Shown: in pieces, positions 39,393 to 52,659 of the stretch
Numbering within the stretch: position 1 is the stretch's first letter
How the letters are laid out: every line of letters begins with the position of its first letter
Assembly (NCBI RefSeq): GCF_016808095.1
Contig: NC_068970.1
Span: 22,922,501-22,986,500 of the forward strand
Direction of reading: 5' to 3'
DNA length: 64,000 nt
Source: Vigna angularis
Taxonomy: Eukaryota > Streptophyta > Magnoliopsida > Fabales > Fabaceae
Program-made: the position numbers and the translations under genes
The notes under the pieces: model-generated
The model's input: the letters and a program-made list of their open reading frames with translations, nothing else
Database searches by the model: none
What the model was told of the DNA's origin: nothing

Positions 39393-42300
39393 GTAATAGC
39401 TACTACTTCTTTGCCTGTTTTTATATTGTTGGTTTTATTTTTGCAGAGTTGATGATTCTTGGTTTCCTTTCACTGCTTCTTACTTTCGGGCAGAGTTACA
39501 TCGTTAGAGTATGTATTCCTACTGATATTGCAGACAAATTGTTGCCATGTCCGCTTGCTGATACCGAAAAAGAATCAAGTAGTGAAGAGGAACACCATAG
39601 GAAGCTTCTTTCTTATGAACGCAGATATTTGTCAGGTGACGCTACCCATTACCAATGCAAGAAGGTAACTATGTTTCCTCGCTAAGATTTTATTTAATTG
39701 AATGAAACCTTAGTCTATGTTCATTTCTGAAAAGGACTTGGTGATTTTATCTTAGTTAACTTAAAAGTATTTCAATACGATAATACAGTTAACACTATTT
39801 TTGATGATATTTTGCAGAATTATGTTTGTAGAAACAAATAATATCTATGTAGTCATGTCATGTCATGGACTGTTGTTTCATCTTTATTTGTAGAGTGATC
39901 TATTGAAAACAATTGCTTCTCTCATTCAAAATGCCATTAAAAGTATGCTTGGCTTAGAAAAATAAGATGTTTTATGTTGATTGATTATAGATGTTACTGA
40001 TGTGAATATGTGCATTTGGTTGCATTTACATTGATAAAAAGTGAAATTTTACCTCGTTTTGGAACCACCAAATTATGAGTTTTGTAGTGTGAATTCCGTC
40101 CATGTTAGGTTTAAAATTCATAGAAACATAGAACAAAGATCATCAACTACACTCCAATTCTCTGTTAGGTTTCCCACTTGTTCACTTCCGTCAGCAGTCC
40201 CCACAATATTAAAAACTACTTTTGTGCATTCATGTCTGACCTTATTTTCTATTTTTTTTTTATTCATATCAGTGGTTTCCTATCTAATTGTTGTTGGTTA
40301 CAGGGACAACAACCACTTATATCTGTCAATGGATTGCACCAGTTGCACATCCTCATATTTTTCTTAGCAGTCCTTCATGTGTTTTACAGTGCTGTAACAA
40401 TGCTTCTTGGGAGACTAAAGGTTTGGATGTATTTTTTTTCTTTCTTTGTTCTTTCTTCTTTCTATAGCTTTATTGATTGAATACTTCGGATATTTTTCCA
40501 TATCTGTGCATTTTAAGGATACCAATTTGGTAATAAGAATCCTACGTCTTCCTCCATGCTCTGGAACCATGATGCCTAGAAGATTTAGTAGTTGAAATTT
40601 CTTGTATTTACTGGTTTACAAATTTTTTAATTTTCTTCTAAGAAAAAGGAAAAAAAAATTAAGTAGATTTAGTTTAAACTTTAAATTTAAGATATAATAA
40701 TAATGGCTTGAATTTTGTTCTGCATATATAAGATTTAATTAAAGCATACTAGAGGTAGTTGTAGGAAGGTTGAAAGCTACTGCAGAATACATATACATAC
40801 ATACACATATAATAATAATAATAAGCCATGACCAAAATAAGGTACGTCAACTTCAACTTCAAGATAGAAATGAAATTGAACTCTTGGCTTGGGTGATTAA
40901 TCCGAAATATGACAGTTTAAGTCTTGAGATGGGTCACTTATAAGATGGTCAAAGATTGAGAATTTTGACCAGTTATTTGCACCCAAAGTCTCACTATGAT
41001 TAGATTTGTAAGTTTTTCTGTCAAAAAAAATTCTTAAGCAGTGTAATGCATGTCCTTCTTGTGTTCATTGATGATGAAGAGTTGGTGACTGAATTTTCTT
41101 TTTCTTTTGTGCAGATTCGAGGATGGAAAGCATGGGAAGAGGAGACTTCATCTCATGGATATGAGTTTGCCAATGGTATGATGTCCAATGATATATTTAA
41201 CTGTTTTTCTTCTTCGAGTGTAGAATTTCTTAATTTACTGATTAAGTGTACCATTTACTTTGAAATGCTGCTACTTGCAATCTCATGCCAATATTGAGAA
41301 TTTACTATGCCTGCAGATCCCTCAAGGTTCCGCCTTACACATGAAACATCATTTGTGAGAGCTCATGCTTCTTTTTGGACAAGATATTCAATCTTCTTCT
41401 ATATAGTAAGATTTATTTTACTAATCTTCTATGTTTTCACTATTTGTTTGCTTGAGGTTGAGAGCTTGACTTAATCAACCAGTTATGGGTGCAAGTACCA
41501 TAGCTTTAGTTTGAATCATCGTACACTTGTAAATTTTTGAAAAGAAATGAACAGTGGACTTTAATAGCATTGGTTTAGGTACAGCTCAGAAGAATCAGAA
41601 AGTGAAGTAGAACAACTTATGAATTCACTACTTCAAATTTCTTGCATCATTAGTTATAAAAAGTCTCCTTGTTTATAACTTGAATTAAATTTATGATTCT
41701 CTTTAAATTTTTGTAAAATGTTTTCCATGTTGCCAATTTCAGGGATGCTTTTGTAGGCAATTTTATAGGTCTGTAGGCAAGGCTGACTACTTGGCTTTGC
41801 GCAATGGATTTATCACTGTGAGACCTACTCTACAATACATGTTCTTTTAAAACTGAATTTGCCTTTCTCTTTTGACAGTGCATTATGTGTAGGTACACCT
41901 GGCTCCTGGAAGTAAATTTAACTTCCAAAAGTATATCAAAAGATCTTTGGAGGATGACTTCAAGGTTGTTGTTGGAGTCAGGTAACTCTTCTAAACAGTG
42001 CATTAGTAGCATTATATTGTATATATGATATTTCCTTTGGTAACTTGTTTGACGTACTTGCTCACTATGCTGTTCACAGTCCGATCCTCTGGGCTTCATT
42101 TGTTGTATTCCTGCTACTAAATGTTAATGGTGAGCAACTATTTTCTTAGTGGAGTTCTATGGAATTCTCAATTAGTCAGTTGAAGGATAACAGTTGGTTA
42201 ACCCTGTAAAAATTTGCAGGATGGCATGCTATGTTCTGGGCATCCTTAATTCCTGTTGTGGTAAGTATTCTGTTTCTAATATAATTTTCATTCAGACTGA

Positions 42301-43727
42301 TTAAGACTTACAATTACAAACCATTTGATTGGTTTCAGATAATTTTGGCTGTCGGAACAAAACTGCAAGTCGCTCTGGCAAAGATGGCTATTGAAATAAC
42401 AGAAAGACATGCAGTTGTCCAAGGGATTCCTCTTGTTCAAGGCTCAGACAGATATTTTTGGTTTGGTCGGCCTCAGTTAGTTCTTCATCTTATCCATTTT
42501 GCTTTGTTTCAGGTATTCAATTAGTTTCCTCTTAGCAGAATCCTGACCAAACGTTTAGCAGATGGAACACGAAAGTTCAAGTTTAGACTTGCAAATGCAG
42601 CTTTACCAGGAGGCAAATGAACATAGCTAATGCCATAAATACTAAAAAAAAATTCTATTTTAAAAGATAAGACATAAAAGCAAATAAAACTTTACCTGCC
42701 ATTAGCTCCTTTAACATTATTTAAAGATTTGTTGAGGGTTTGCTATTGAGCAGATAGATTTAAATATCCTAGTTGAACCTAGTACTAGTGTTGGAGTTTT
42801 GAATTTTGAACTCGTTAATATTTGTATCTAACTCAATTTTTTTTTTCTTGCAGAATGCTTTCCAAATAACATATTTCTTGTGGATATGGGTACTGATCCC
42901 TCACACCCTACTGATCTTAAACAATATCCCTTTGTAGCCAGTAGATCTTGGTAAACGGATGACTAATATATGAATGATTTCTTGTATTGCAGTATTCTTT
43001 TGGGCTGAAAAATTGTTTCCACGCTGACTACAAGCTTGCAATAGTGAAAGTAGCATTAGGGTAAGTCTTGAATTTACAATTCCCTTCTATATTAAACCAT
43101 GATATTGCCCTACCAATCTGATGAATTCTCTTGTTTGAAGGCTTGCGGCACTATGCCTCTGCAGCTATATCACCCTTCCATTATATGCTCTTGTTACTCA
43201 GGTAATAAGTTGTTTTATTTCCTGGTTTTTTGGTATTTGGTCATTGGCCTTAATTAAAGTTTTTTTGTGGTCACGAACTTTACTGCAATCAGAGCATTTA
43301 GCATTATTTATTAATGGACTATGATCATGGTAAACACAAACAGATGGGCTCAAGAATGAAAAAATCAATATTTGATGAACAAACATCAAAAGCATTAAAG
43401 AAATGGCACATGGCAGTGAAAAAGAAGCAGGGAGTGAAACTTGGAAACTCCAAGGTGCGAGCCATGGATGGAAGCACCACTGATTCAACAGTACACTCTT
43501 CCGGCCCCAAACTTCACCGTTTCGAAACCACTGGTCACTCAACTCGCACCATGTCACCCTATGATGACGACCATTCTGACATTGAGCTGTCTCCCGTTTC
43601 ACCGACAGCAAACTTGATTGTAAGAGTGGACCATGATGAGCATGAAGCAGAAGAAGCTGAGCATCACCCAACAGCCAACAATCAAGAGCTATCACGTTTG
43701 CCAACCCTTGAAAGAAGCATGAAATAG
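38511..43727 (+). CDS. MLO: MLO-like seven-transmembrane protein (AtMLO5/8/9/10 type)
   Basis: Complete gene, fifteen coding exons: 38511-38711, 39177-39234, 39447-39664, 40304-40420, 41115-41175, 41317-41405, 41743-41817, 41893-41981, 42080-42129, 42220-42260, 42339-42512, 42854-42889, 42993-43060, 43141-43201, 43344-43727. Total 1722 nt, 573 residues, all phases closing at GT-AG introns. A hydrophobic N-terminus (residues about 7-26) looks like a signal peptide before the family block DQTPTWAVA. Family landmarks follow: [94 protein letters not shown]. The calmodulin-binding helix [14 protein letters not shown] includes Trp467. MLO proteins are plasma-membrane calcium channels, acting in fungal susceptibility and, in this clade, in pollen-tube and fertilisation signalling. 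Start: first ATG; an upstream in-frame extension begins only at GTG. Paralogue identity within the clade is uncertain. Confidence 0.96.
39352..39391. repeat. (TAA)n microsatellite in MLO intron 2
   Basis: About eleven AAT-type units lie inside the second intron. The Asn run in the 39344-39685 frame comes from reading through it and is not protein. Confidence 0.95.
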
Positions 43728-44140
43728 CTTCCCAAGTTACCACAGTCAACCATTTTTGTTCTTTTACAAAATATATGTTGTCCTTGTTTAGATCTTTCTA
43801 GACATTCTTATACTTAATGTAGTCAGTTTTGTACATTCTTGTTCTAAAACGCTTACCGGCATTTGAAACTTTAACCTTGTTCAAAAACCATGCTTGAGCT
43901 TTATGAGTGTGCTTGAACAAGGGCTTATAAGTAGAGGACAAAGACTTAAAAGGAAGTTAGTATATTGAAGGGTATGCATTCATCCCATTAATCATGCTTT
44001 TTGTGTAAGTACAGCAAACATACTTTCAGTTACATCGCCTCTGGTGGTTCTGCAATATTCTTATGTTACAGATTCCTGGTTATTGAATGGATTGCAGTTC
44101 CATATGCTTCTTCTTGTAATCCATATAATATTTTTTTCCA
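43728..44140 (+). other. probable MLO 3' UTR and flank
   Basis: Mixed-composition sequence follows the TAG stop before the AT-rich intergenic DNA. No single polyadenylation signal stands out. Confidence 0.4.
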
Positions 44141-46360
44141 TTTTCTGGATTTTATAATTTAGATGACAAAATTGACTTTCAGATTTTTTTTTTGTTAAGA
44201 ATGAATTTTAGGTCTAAAATAAATTTTACAAAATCAACTTATTTTAATATTATGTTAAAAGAGTAAATTTTTAATTTAATTTAATTTCATAAAATTTTTA
44301 ATTTAATTTAATTTTATAAAATCAAGATCAGATTTATACTTATTTATATTTATATAATATATAAGTAGAATTCTAACAATATTATAAATCATTTTTGACA
44401 TATGAATTATGTAATTCAAATAATAATTAACTTTTGAATAGTTGTCTTGAAATCCTTTTTAGTTTTTAGATTATGGAATCTAAATAAATGCCTTTTCTAG
44501 GAAAAAATTAATTTTTCAATTATATAATTTTGAATTCAATTTTAATTTTTAAATTACATAATTTGAAAGGGAAAAACTACTTTTTTTTTAATGGTGTGCT
44601 GAAAGAAATATGGAGGAAGAATCTGCCATATGGGCTTTCTTTACCTATAATCATTTTTTCTCAAAAATAACTTTCACAATCTAACAATATCTCAAATCTA
44701 GTAACTTAGAGTAAGATATCCAAACATAATAAAATTTTAAATTGGAATGATTACTTTTTTTTTTTAATTAATTGACTCCACCAACATTGATAAAAAAAAA
44801 CAAAATCTTTAGAATAAATAAAACATACTTTGTTTGAAAATATCATTGGGTAGGAATGTTTCCAGCTTCCTAAGCTATGATCAGATTCAAATATATATAA
44901 GATTTGAGAAAGAAAATTAGAGAAAAGAGAGAGAAGAAAAAAAAGAAAAAGAAAAAGAGAGGATGAAAAAGAGAGTAAGCAAGGGTTACTAATTTTTTTA
45001 ATTAAATTTAACATCAAGAAGCTATTACTACATAGTTGAGTTTAAAAAGTTGATAATGATTATTATTAATAATTTCTACGTCTCAATTGATGTTTCTATA
45101 ATGAAATAAAATAATTATAAAAATATTTTATTCGTGATCATAGACTTATCTCAACTCCATACCCTAACTAAAAACATGCCATTAATATATTTTCTTCCTA
45201 AAATAATTAATTGAATGTAAGTAATGTGAGACTTTTTTTCTCTAAATATTTAGGAGTATTTACTGTCTCATTAATTTTCAAAATGATTATGAATTTGTTG
45301 GAACACGGTCTATTTTTCAACTTCATTGAATCCATTATCATACAACGTATACAAAATGAAATATCGGTGACAATTAAACTTGGTTATACATATTTGAAAT
45401 TTATAATGGATGGATTATATAAATACCGTATACACTCTATGATTTGAGTTAATAAATTTTGAATTTGCTCTCCCCTTCATCATACAACACTATCACATAC
45501 CACTACAAATTGAGAATAAAGATTGAAAAGCTTTAAACACAAATGAAATAAAAGTATTTGTAGCAACAAAAATAATGTTCAACGATTTATTATTCTTATT
45601 TTCATATTTAAATCTTTATAAGTAAATACATAAATAAAAATATATAAAGGAATAAATGAAATAAAACACTTTTGAAATCAACTTATTATCTTAACCAATA
45701 TTGGCATAAATAATGGCAATTTATATCAGTTAAATGAGTGGTAGTGACCTGTGTCTTGACCATATCAATCGTTTTTTTTCTTTATTTTTAATTATGTAAA
45801 ATTAATGTAATTCACCATGATGAGAATTTAACAATTAACTAGTTTATTTACATTAATAACAATCAATAATAGATATCTAAATTAAATAAAATGAATTTTC
45901 TAGTTTGAATTATGTGGTAATATTTTAGGAATTAATTTCACAAAAACAAATAAATGATATAAAATGAATAATTAAAACTATTGGGTAATATTAATTTTAT
46001 TCCCGTGTTTAATATTTTTGCAACTATGTTTACTTTTCTAACAAATCCAGATAAAGATAATGAATACAAACTATGAGAAAATGAATTTTATTAATACAAA
46101 GTTAGTTTTATTGTGCTTTTTTTATTAACTAATATCACTAAAATCCTTGTTTAGAAATAATATTCAACTGATAAAACATAATGTTCGGGGTCAAAATCGA
46201 GCATGCTCTCCAAACAAAGGTATGGGCTCAAAAATTAAAAAAAGAAAAAGGGTGTTTCACCTTGCAACTCCAAGCTTTTCATTCTGGACTTCCAAATATT
46301 TTTATAATGCCAAAATTACTCGTACTTATAAAACAGTATTAATATTTAAAAAATTAAATT
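44141..46360. other. AT-rich intergenic DNA, nothing recognised
   Basis: No exon or bounded repeat seen. A (GA)-rich patch lies at 44905-44985. Confidence 0.5.
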
Positions 46361-46970
46361 GTTAAAGATTCTTTAGAGTGTCAGTTATTATTCACGAGTT
46401 ATTTTTCTTCACTTTCTCTCTCGCATCTCACTTTCTCTCTTGCTCTTTTTCGTTCCTCCCTCTCCTTGGTTGCACCCAACACACTCAAGCCACACACAGA
46501 CACCACACTCTTGCTCTCTTTCGTTCCTCCCTCTCCTTGGTTGCACGCAGCACACTCCAGCCACACCACAAGTTCGTCTTCTTCCATTACTTCCAAGCAC
46601 AGTCCAAGCGTACACAGACACCACACCGCCACAGCTTCGTCTTCTCAGGCAGTAGAGGTTCGTGTTGGATCTAGCGACACACCACATTTTCGTGTTGTTC
46701 CCTTTGTCAATGCCTATTCTCGGTGCTTCCCAAAGGTTGGTCTCTGCCATATTTATTTTCAATTGGATAGTGTTTGTAGATATTGTTCGGGTACAAACAA
46801 AATTTCACATAGGATAAAAGAAGAGTTGGACATGGGTTTATATACACATAGATACCTTCATTGGTAAGAGGTCTTTTGGAGTGGTATCAAAAGCAAATCT
46901 GTGAAGGTTTGGCGCAAAGCGAACAATATCTTACCAGTGTGGAGATGTGTGTATATCGAACCTCCCAACA
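46361..46970 (+). mobile_element. probable 5' LTR of a truncated retrotransposon
   Basis: Begins TGTTAAAG and ends CCTCCCAACA, immediately before a tRNA-Met-type primer-binding site. TGTT/AACA form an inverted pair. The interior after about 47170 is replaced by AT-rich DNA and there is no second LTR, so the element is truncated. The left boundary is a best guess. Confidence 0.5.
46440..46625. repeat. 71-bp tandem duplication in the LTR
   Basis: CGTTCCTCCCTCTCCTTGGT recurs at 46451 and 46522, each followed by a CACACTC and CCACAC-rich stretch. A third partial copy (ACACAGACACCACACCGCC) follows. All the small open frames at 46378-46867 arise from this repeat. Confidence 0.85.
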
Positions 46971-46971
46971 G

Positions 46972-46983
46972 TGGTATCAGAGC
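46972..46983 (+). other. retrotransposon primer-binding site
   Basis: TGGTATCAGAGC is complementary to the 3' end of plant initiator tRNA-Met, the usual primer of many plant LTR elements, and directly follows the putative LTR end. A related TGGTATCAAAAGC occurs at about 46879. Confidence 0.75.
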
Positions 46984-47169
46984 CCATAGTTCGAGTCTGG
47001 TGACCGGGCTGAGACGAGTACGTCCCTCCGTGATCAGGTGAGTTAGACAGATCGCTAGATGAATCATGAGAGGTGGAGAGCAAGAGATGCTTAGTGTTGA
47101 CCATGGTGTGCTCAGCTCGTGTGCTCAGGGTGTACTCGAGGATTAATCCGTGAGAGTGTCGTCTTATTT

Positions 47170-47463
47170 TGTGTTTATATTTGTGACATTATAAATGTTC
47201 TTTTTTATAAATTTTAAATTTTCTGTTAATTATTATTATGGTTAATAATATTTAATTATTTTATAGATATATTTTTTTTAATGAATTAAATATTTAAATT
47301 TTGATTAAGTTATGTTATTTTTAATTATTTTATATTCTTTTTGTTTTATAGTTTATGATTTTTATTTTATTTAAATTATTATATTTTAATTAATTTTATT
47401 TATTTTGAATTCTATAATTATTTGAATTGATTATTTTTTTTGTAATGTTGTTAATAAAAAAAA
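47170..47463. other. AT-rich DNA interrupting the element
   Basis: About 290 bp of nearly pure A/T separates the retrotransposon leader from the next relic. Nothing recognised. Confidence 0.5.
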
Positions 47464-47740
47464 ATAGATATAACTCTTACTCGAGATGCATCTTCACATC
47501 ACAAGAGAGAGTTCCTCATAGGGTGAGAGGAGGAGACCTACTACTTCTGCTTGTAGAAGATGTGGAGTAGCTCAGCTTAATGTTCATGTTGAGGAGGATG
47601 CAATTGAGGAGCATGATATTGAACAACAGGAGGAGCATCATAATGTTTCTGAAGGTGAATTTCCCAAAGGTCCAATAGACACTTCAGTATTAACACATTA
47701 CATTCACCATGTCCTTATGCGATATGGCAGAATTAGATAA
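47464..47740 (+). pseudogene. plant mobile domain (PMD, MAIN-like) N-terminal relic
   Basis: The plus-strand frame reads RGRRRPTTSACRRCGVAQLN, an acidic run, then GEFPKGPIDTSVLTHYIHHV. This matches the start of the plant mobile domain (aminotransferase-like) proteins carried by some plant transposons, which read GFPGGPxDTSVLTxYxDHVA. The frame stops soon after (YGRIR then stop) and the rest of the domain is absent. It is a fragment, not a working gene. Confidence 0.7.
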
Positions 47741-48264
47741 GTGCAAAACTTTAATTTATTCCATCTCATGTATATTATCATGAAATTAACATTAACAAAA
47801 TCAAATATAAACACTAACTTGGATTTGAAGTGTGGAGAGAGCAAACGAACCAAGCATATATATGAAAACTAGTGAATGGAAGGCAAATGAAAACGGTGAA
47901 AGAAATAGAAGAGATGAAGACTCAAAATAGAGGAAGAGAGGAAGAAAAGAAAAAAGGAAGAGAGAAAAAGAGGAAGAAAATTTGTGGGAGTGGGTTGAAG
48001 TGCGGCTGAAGGCTGAAGTAGAAAGGGAAAAAAGGAATTAGGGTTTTAAAAAAAGTTAAAAGTTAAGGTAAAAATAAAAGAAGTAAAAAAAATTTACCAA
48101 AGGATAGTTTTGTGAGGAAAAGAAAATGGTAAGTGCAGGGAGAAATTAGGATGGTGTAGAAAGAAAGTATCTTTGTACGTGTGGTTTCTTTTTCTTAAAA
48201 TTTATGGACCCTTCAATTTATTTTAAAATGAACTTTTTGAAATTTAACATTATAATATAAAAAA
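47741..48264. other. intergenic DNA, nothing recognised
   Basis: Purine-rich around 47880-48000 (GGAAGAGAGGAAG type). No exon seen. Confidence 0.5.
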
Positions 48265-48499
48265 GGTTTAATACTTTTGGTCTCTATATCTATAATAATT
48301 ATTTAATGTATTTTTAATTTATTTGATTCAATCTAATTTCTATGTTCTTTTAAAAAACAATATTTAATATGATTTCTTTCATTTAAGAAAACGAAGGATT
48401 ACAATTATATAGAAGTTAAACCACATTAAATTAAAAATTAATTAATGTAAAATATTGAATAATTGCTATAAATGTAAAGATTAAAAGTGATACTAAATC
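48265..48499. mobile_element. decayed MULE-type MITE, 235 bp
   Basis: GGTTTAATACTTTTGGTCTC at the left matches, inverted, the end AAGATTAAAAGTGATACTAA at the right, and the pairing continues into the interior (TATAATAATTATTTAATG). Flanks TATAAAAAA and TAAAAAACT are only similar. No coding capacity. Confidence 0.55.
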
Positions 48500-49589
48500 T
48501 AAAAAACTTTCAAAAAACAAACGAGAGGTGTTCAATTAAGAAAAGTATCTGACTCGTGTATAATAGTATTTTACGTTAGTTTTATTTGTTTATTTTGTCA
48601 AAAATAGCGCTTGCTAAGACACAAGAAAAACATGTGTTTTTATATAAAGAGTTAGACCCTCTCAAACGCAATAAGAAAATCATTTTCGTTAGCTTATCTA
48701 AAGTTAGGAGGGAATATGAGTTAGGTGAAGTGTAAAATCAAAGACAGCTCAACCTTACTCCATTTGGTTTAGGTATTATTAGTTTTTTATTTTCACTCAA
48801 ATTCACCACATTTGGTTACATTCATTCAGCTCCACTATCAAATCGACAGAAGTACCAAAAATTTTATAAATGATTCTTTTTATTAAATTTATTATAACCT
48901 CAGTATTTTATTAATATAAAAAGGAGAATCGCACATATTTTTCTTGAAATTACAACATTTATACTCCTTTTAGTTTTTAAATAAATTATTTTTTATTTAT
49001 AATAAAATAATACTTTATCCTTCTAATTTTAAAATAAACATAAACTCTTTTATGTTTTTAATAAACGATATTAATCTTTTTATTATTCTAAATAGAATAA
49101 CACTCGTTTTTATTATTTTATTAAAAAATAACATATTTATTAAAAAAATAATAATAAGATTATAAATATTAAATTAAAGTTTTAAACTATAAAATTTAAA
49201 AATTTTCTACAAAAGAAAATGAACAATTTAATTATAGGAAAATTATTTTCAATTTTTAAAAGTGTCTTTTCAAATTATGTTAGCACATTGTGAGAATAAG
49301 TTATGTAGCATTAACTTACGTTGAGTTTTCACTATTTTGTTAAGTTAGTGATGCTCAAAGTATCACAAGTAAAATTAGTGTTTGATCTATTGTATTGGAT
49401 GAAAATCGTTACATAAAAAAATACAGCATACTCTAATTTTAAAATAAATATTTATTTTGCCTTATGCTATTAATAAAGCAATAATTAAACTCCTTATTTT
49501 ACTTATTATTAACTAGCTCTTCTATTATATCCTTTTGTTATAATGTTCTTGACATCTTTGGTTCGTCATGCTATATATGTATGTATCTA
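48500..49589. other. AT-rich intergenic DNA, nothing recognised
   Basis: No exon, repeat boundary or RNA gene seen. Confidence 0.5.
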
Positions 49590-51593
49590 TGTCATGTCTT
49601 CCTCGTTCACCTTCATCTTTCTCATTCATTTCCCAAACCTTTACTACACCAATCACCCTCAGCTCTCTGATGAAAACTATCTCATACGGAAACAACAAGT
49701 CCTGCCTACAATTCGTGGGTTCAAACTTCTTCATTTTCTTGATGGCAAAACACTCCTCTGCGATTTCTTTCTGATGCAGATCTATCATCAAACACGATCT
49801 ACCCAAAACTTTCATTAACTTCGACCAACAAGATAAGCTTATCATAGTGTGGCTTCTTCCATCAATGGTGGGACTCGAATCTTTCTCTCAAATCTGACAT
49901 AAACTTATCACATATTATGCTTCTCACACACGTGAAGAAACTCAAAGTGCAGCTAAGACAGTCCAATAAAGATTGACCTCTCTCAAGTTACCATCTTGAT
50001 ATAAAGAAAATCGTTGACTCCCTAGCAACTGTTGGTTCACCTGTTACCGTTGATGAACACATTGATGCAATATTGGATGACTTATCTAACGAATATGACC
50101 CCTTCATTACTGCCTCATATACCGTCTTGACCCATACAGTGTTGAAGATGTTGAAGGCTTACTGCTTGCGCAAGAAGAGCGCCTAGAGAAACATAAAATT
50201 TCTGAGTCTTCCTTGTTGTCCCACAACAAGTCTCGCTCCTTCACTTCTAATCAACGTGGTGGACGTTCACATGGCTGCAACCCTCGCAATTCTAGATTTC
50301 CAAACAACAACTATAGACTGTTGGCATCGGTATGATCAAGAAGCACCTTCTTCTGCTCAAGCTAATAACTCTAGTTTATCATAGCAAGATACTACTCCTT
50401 CTATTCTTGGCAACCCCACCATCTTAAATGACTCAATTTGGTATCCTGATAGTGGAGCAACGCACCATATGACGAACAACGTTCATAATCTCTCCAAGAA
50501 ACAAGCATACATATGTCCTGAAAAAGTGCAATTAGGTAATGGGTCAGGTATGCCCATCACTCATATTGGTTCTACTTCCATCACTCATATGGGTCAGGTG
50601 TGCTCATCACTGATATATTCTGTTTGTTTACAAAATATGTTGAACATCAAACTGGTTTTCATATTAAAAGTCTTCGGTTTGATAATGCAAAAGAATTTCT
50701 CTTTCTGAACAAAAGTCTGCAATAGTTTGGCATTCGTCTTTGGCTCACTTGCCCTTACACGCATGAACAGAATGGGCCAGTGGAACGTAAGCATAGACAT
50801 ATCAATAACGTTGGCTTAGCTCTCTCAGCAGGTGCTTTTATGCCATTACATTTTTGGGGAAAAGCCTTTATCTCTGCAGATACTATTATAAATTCTCTCC
50901 CCAACCCTATTTTGAATCCTTCTGGTCTCCGTCATATCACACACAGATCACCCACACTCACTATTATTTCACAAATTGACTTTGTATCACCTAATTAATA
51001 ATTCTCATATCTCTGTCATCACCGAGCTGCCCACCGATAGAGTGCAACCTTCTTCCAGCACGTCTACTCGTCTTCATGACAAAGCGTCTGCTTTGGTCAC
51101 CCCTGACACATCTCCATCTCCCGAGCAACATCCACCAACTGATTCTTCTCCCACAAACAACAACTCAGGTGATGCTCCAATCACAAATCAACACCCTATG
51201 GTGACAAGGCCCAAGTGTTATATTCAAACCTCGCAAATTTCTTTCTCATGTCATGACTGGGCCAACATCCTACAAAACTGCAATGACACACCCCAGATGC
51301 CTCAAAGCAATGAAACACGAATATAGTGCTCTCCTCGCTAACCACACATGAAACCTTACTCCTCTCCATCTTGGTGCGTCTCTTACAGAGTGCAAATGGA
51401 TTTTTAAGAAAAAGTTCAACGCCGATGGAAGTTTTCAACGAAGAAGGCTCGCTTGGTCGCCAAAGGGTTTCACCAAACCCATGGTTTAGATTACACCGAA
51501 ACTTTTAGCCCCATCGTCAAAACATCAACAATCCGTGTGATTCTCTCCTACGTTGTTTCCTTGAAATGGCCTCTCCATCAGCTAGATATCAAT
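49590..51593 (+). pseudogene. Copia gag-pol relic, truncated in reverse transcriptase
   Basis: Plus-strand pieces in several frames follow Copia order: gag (LSDENYLIRKQQVLPTIRG near 49665; VDEHIDAILDDLSNEYDPF near 50050), protease (WYPDSGATHHM near 50440), the later part of the integrase core (PYTHEQNGPVERKHRHINNV near 50755), the linker HPMVTRPK (about 51190) and the first part of reverse transcriptase ([17 protein letters not shown] near 51380, then WPLHQLDIN). The zinc knuckle and the first half of integrase are missing. The sequence stops inside reverse transcriptase exactly where another LTR begins, so it was cut by that insertion or a recombination. Confidence 0.88.
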
Positions 51594-51890
51594 AATGTTG
51601 GATAAATTTAAATACAAGGAAGTTTATTAGTAATTTCAATTGAGTCCAAGTTTATTTGTTACATGATTACCATGTTACCAATTTTAATTATTATCTAATT
51701 TGTCTTGATTGATTGTGTCATCATGATTTGATTTTATCCTTATTATTGATTTTATGTTCTTTAAAACATTACGGTTATTTTATTTATTTCGAATCTTGTG
51801 ACTATTTAAGATCTATTATATTTATCTATAAAATACATAGAATTACAAAGTTGAAATTATATAATCTGTGTGTTGTTTTCTATTTTATAA
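51594..51890 (+). mobile_element. probable 5' LTR of a second Copia element
   Basis: Begins TGTTGGATAAATTTAAA directly after the broken reverse transcriptase of the first element and runs to just before a primer-binding site. About 300 bp with a promoter-like CTATAAAAT near 51825. The 3' end is approximate and no matching 3' LTR lies in the window. Confidence 0.65.
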
Positions 51891-51892
51891 GT

Positions 51893-51904
51893 TGGTATCA
51901 AAGC
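51893..51904 (+). other. retrotransposon primer-binding site
   Basis: TGGTATCAAAGC, one base different from the usual initiator tRNA-Met complement TGGTATCAGAGC, directly after the LTR. Confidence 0.75.
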
Positions 51905-52659
51905 TTTATGTCCTGAGTGTCTCAACTAGAGAGAAAAAAAAATAGAAAGTGAAACTGTGTGTTTGAGTGTTTGTAAGAAAGAGGATGAGTGAAATGACAA
52001 AACTTGTGAATAGTATGTTCTTGTTACAATACACTAGTGCAGTAAGAGGAAATAACACCGGTTACTTTTGCTTATAGGCACCGGTTCTACAATCGAGACA
52101 TATACAAACGAGGTAAAAAATGATAGGTTTTATGCCTCGATTATGAACTGAGTAAAAAAGAATAGGATTATGCCTCGGTTTTTAGGTAACCGAGGGAGTA
52201 ACGTGTTTTTTTTTTAATTTTTTCAACCTTTAGGATGTTGATTCACTATGGAATGATCTTGCTGATGTTCCCAGAGCTGGTAAACAACTATCCTCAGCCA
52301 TCCTCAGCCATCCTCATCTCCTTGACATTGCTTGTTGACCACTGCTACCTTCAAGATTTCCTTCCTAATCACCACTTTCCTCACTTCTTACTCCTCCTTT
52401 GGCTTATGCATCATCTGTTCACGGTCAGCCAACCAATAAGCATGTTTCAGGAGTGGAGGTCAAAACTCAAGCTTCATTTTGGGGTTCATAGCATAGTAAG
52501 AACAACAACATATAATAAATTCCTACATACACCACAAAGCAATACACAACACATAGAGAAGCTTCATCGCACCTTCATTGCACAGTATACAACATCATCA
52601 ACAAAAGACATCATCGACAAAATAGAAGCTTTAGAGGCCGTCGAGGGACCACTAAAGGT

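Noticed and set aside
43198..43749. 183-codon minus-strand frame
   Set aside because: Shadow of MLO exon 15, which is clearly coding on the plus strand.
46378..46867. Several overlapping frames on both strands
   Set aside because: Produced by the 71-bp tandem duplication and CACACC-rich sequence in an LTR.
46858..47067. tRNA-like word TGGTATCAGAGC with GTTCGAGTC
   Set aside because: No cloverleaf could be formed; it is a retrotransposon primer-binding site.
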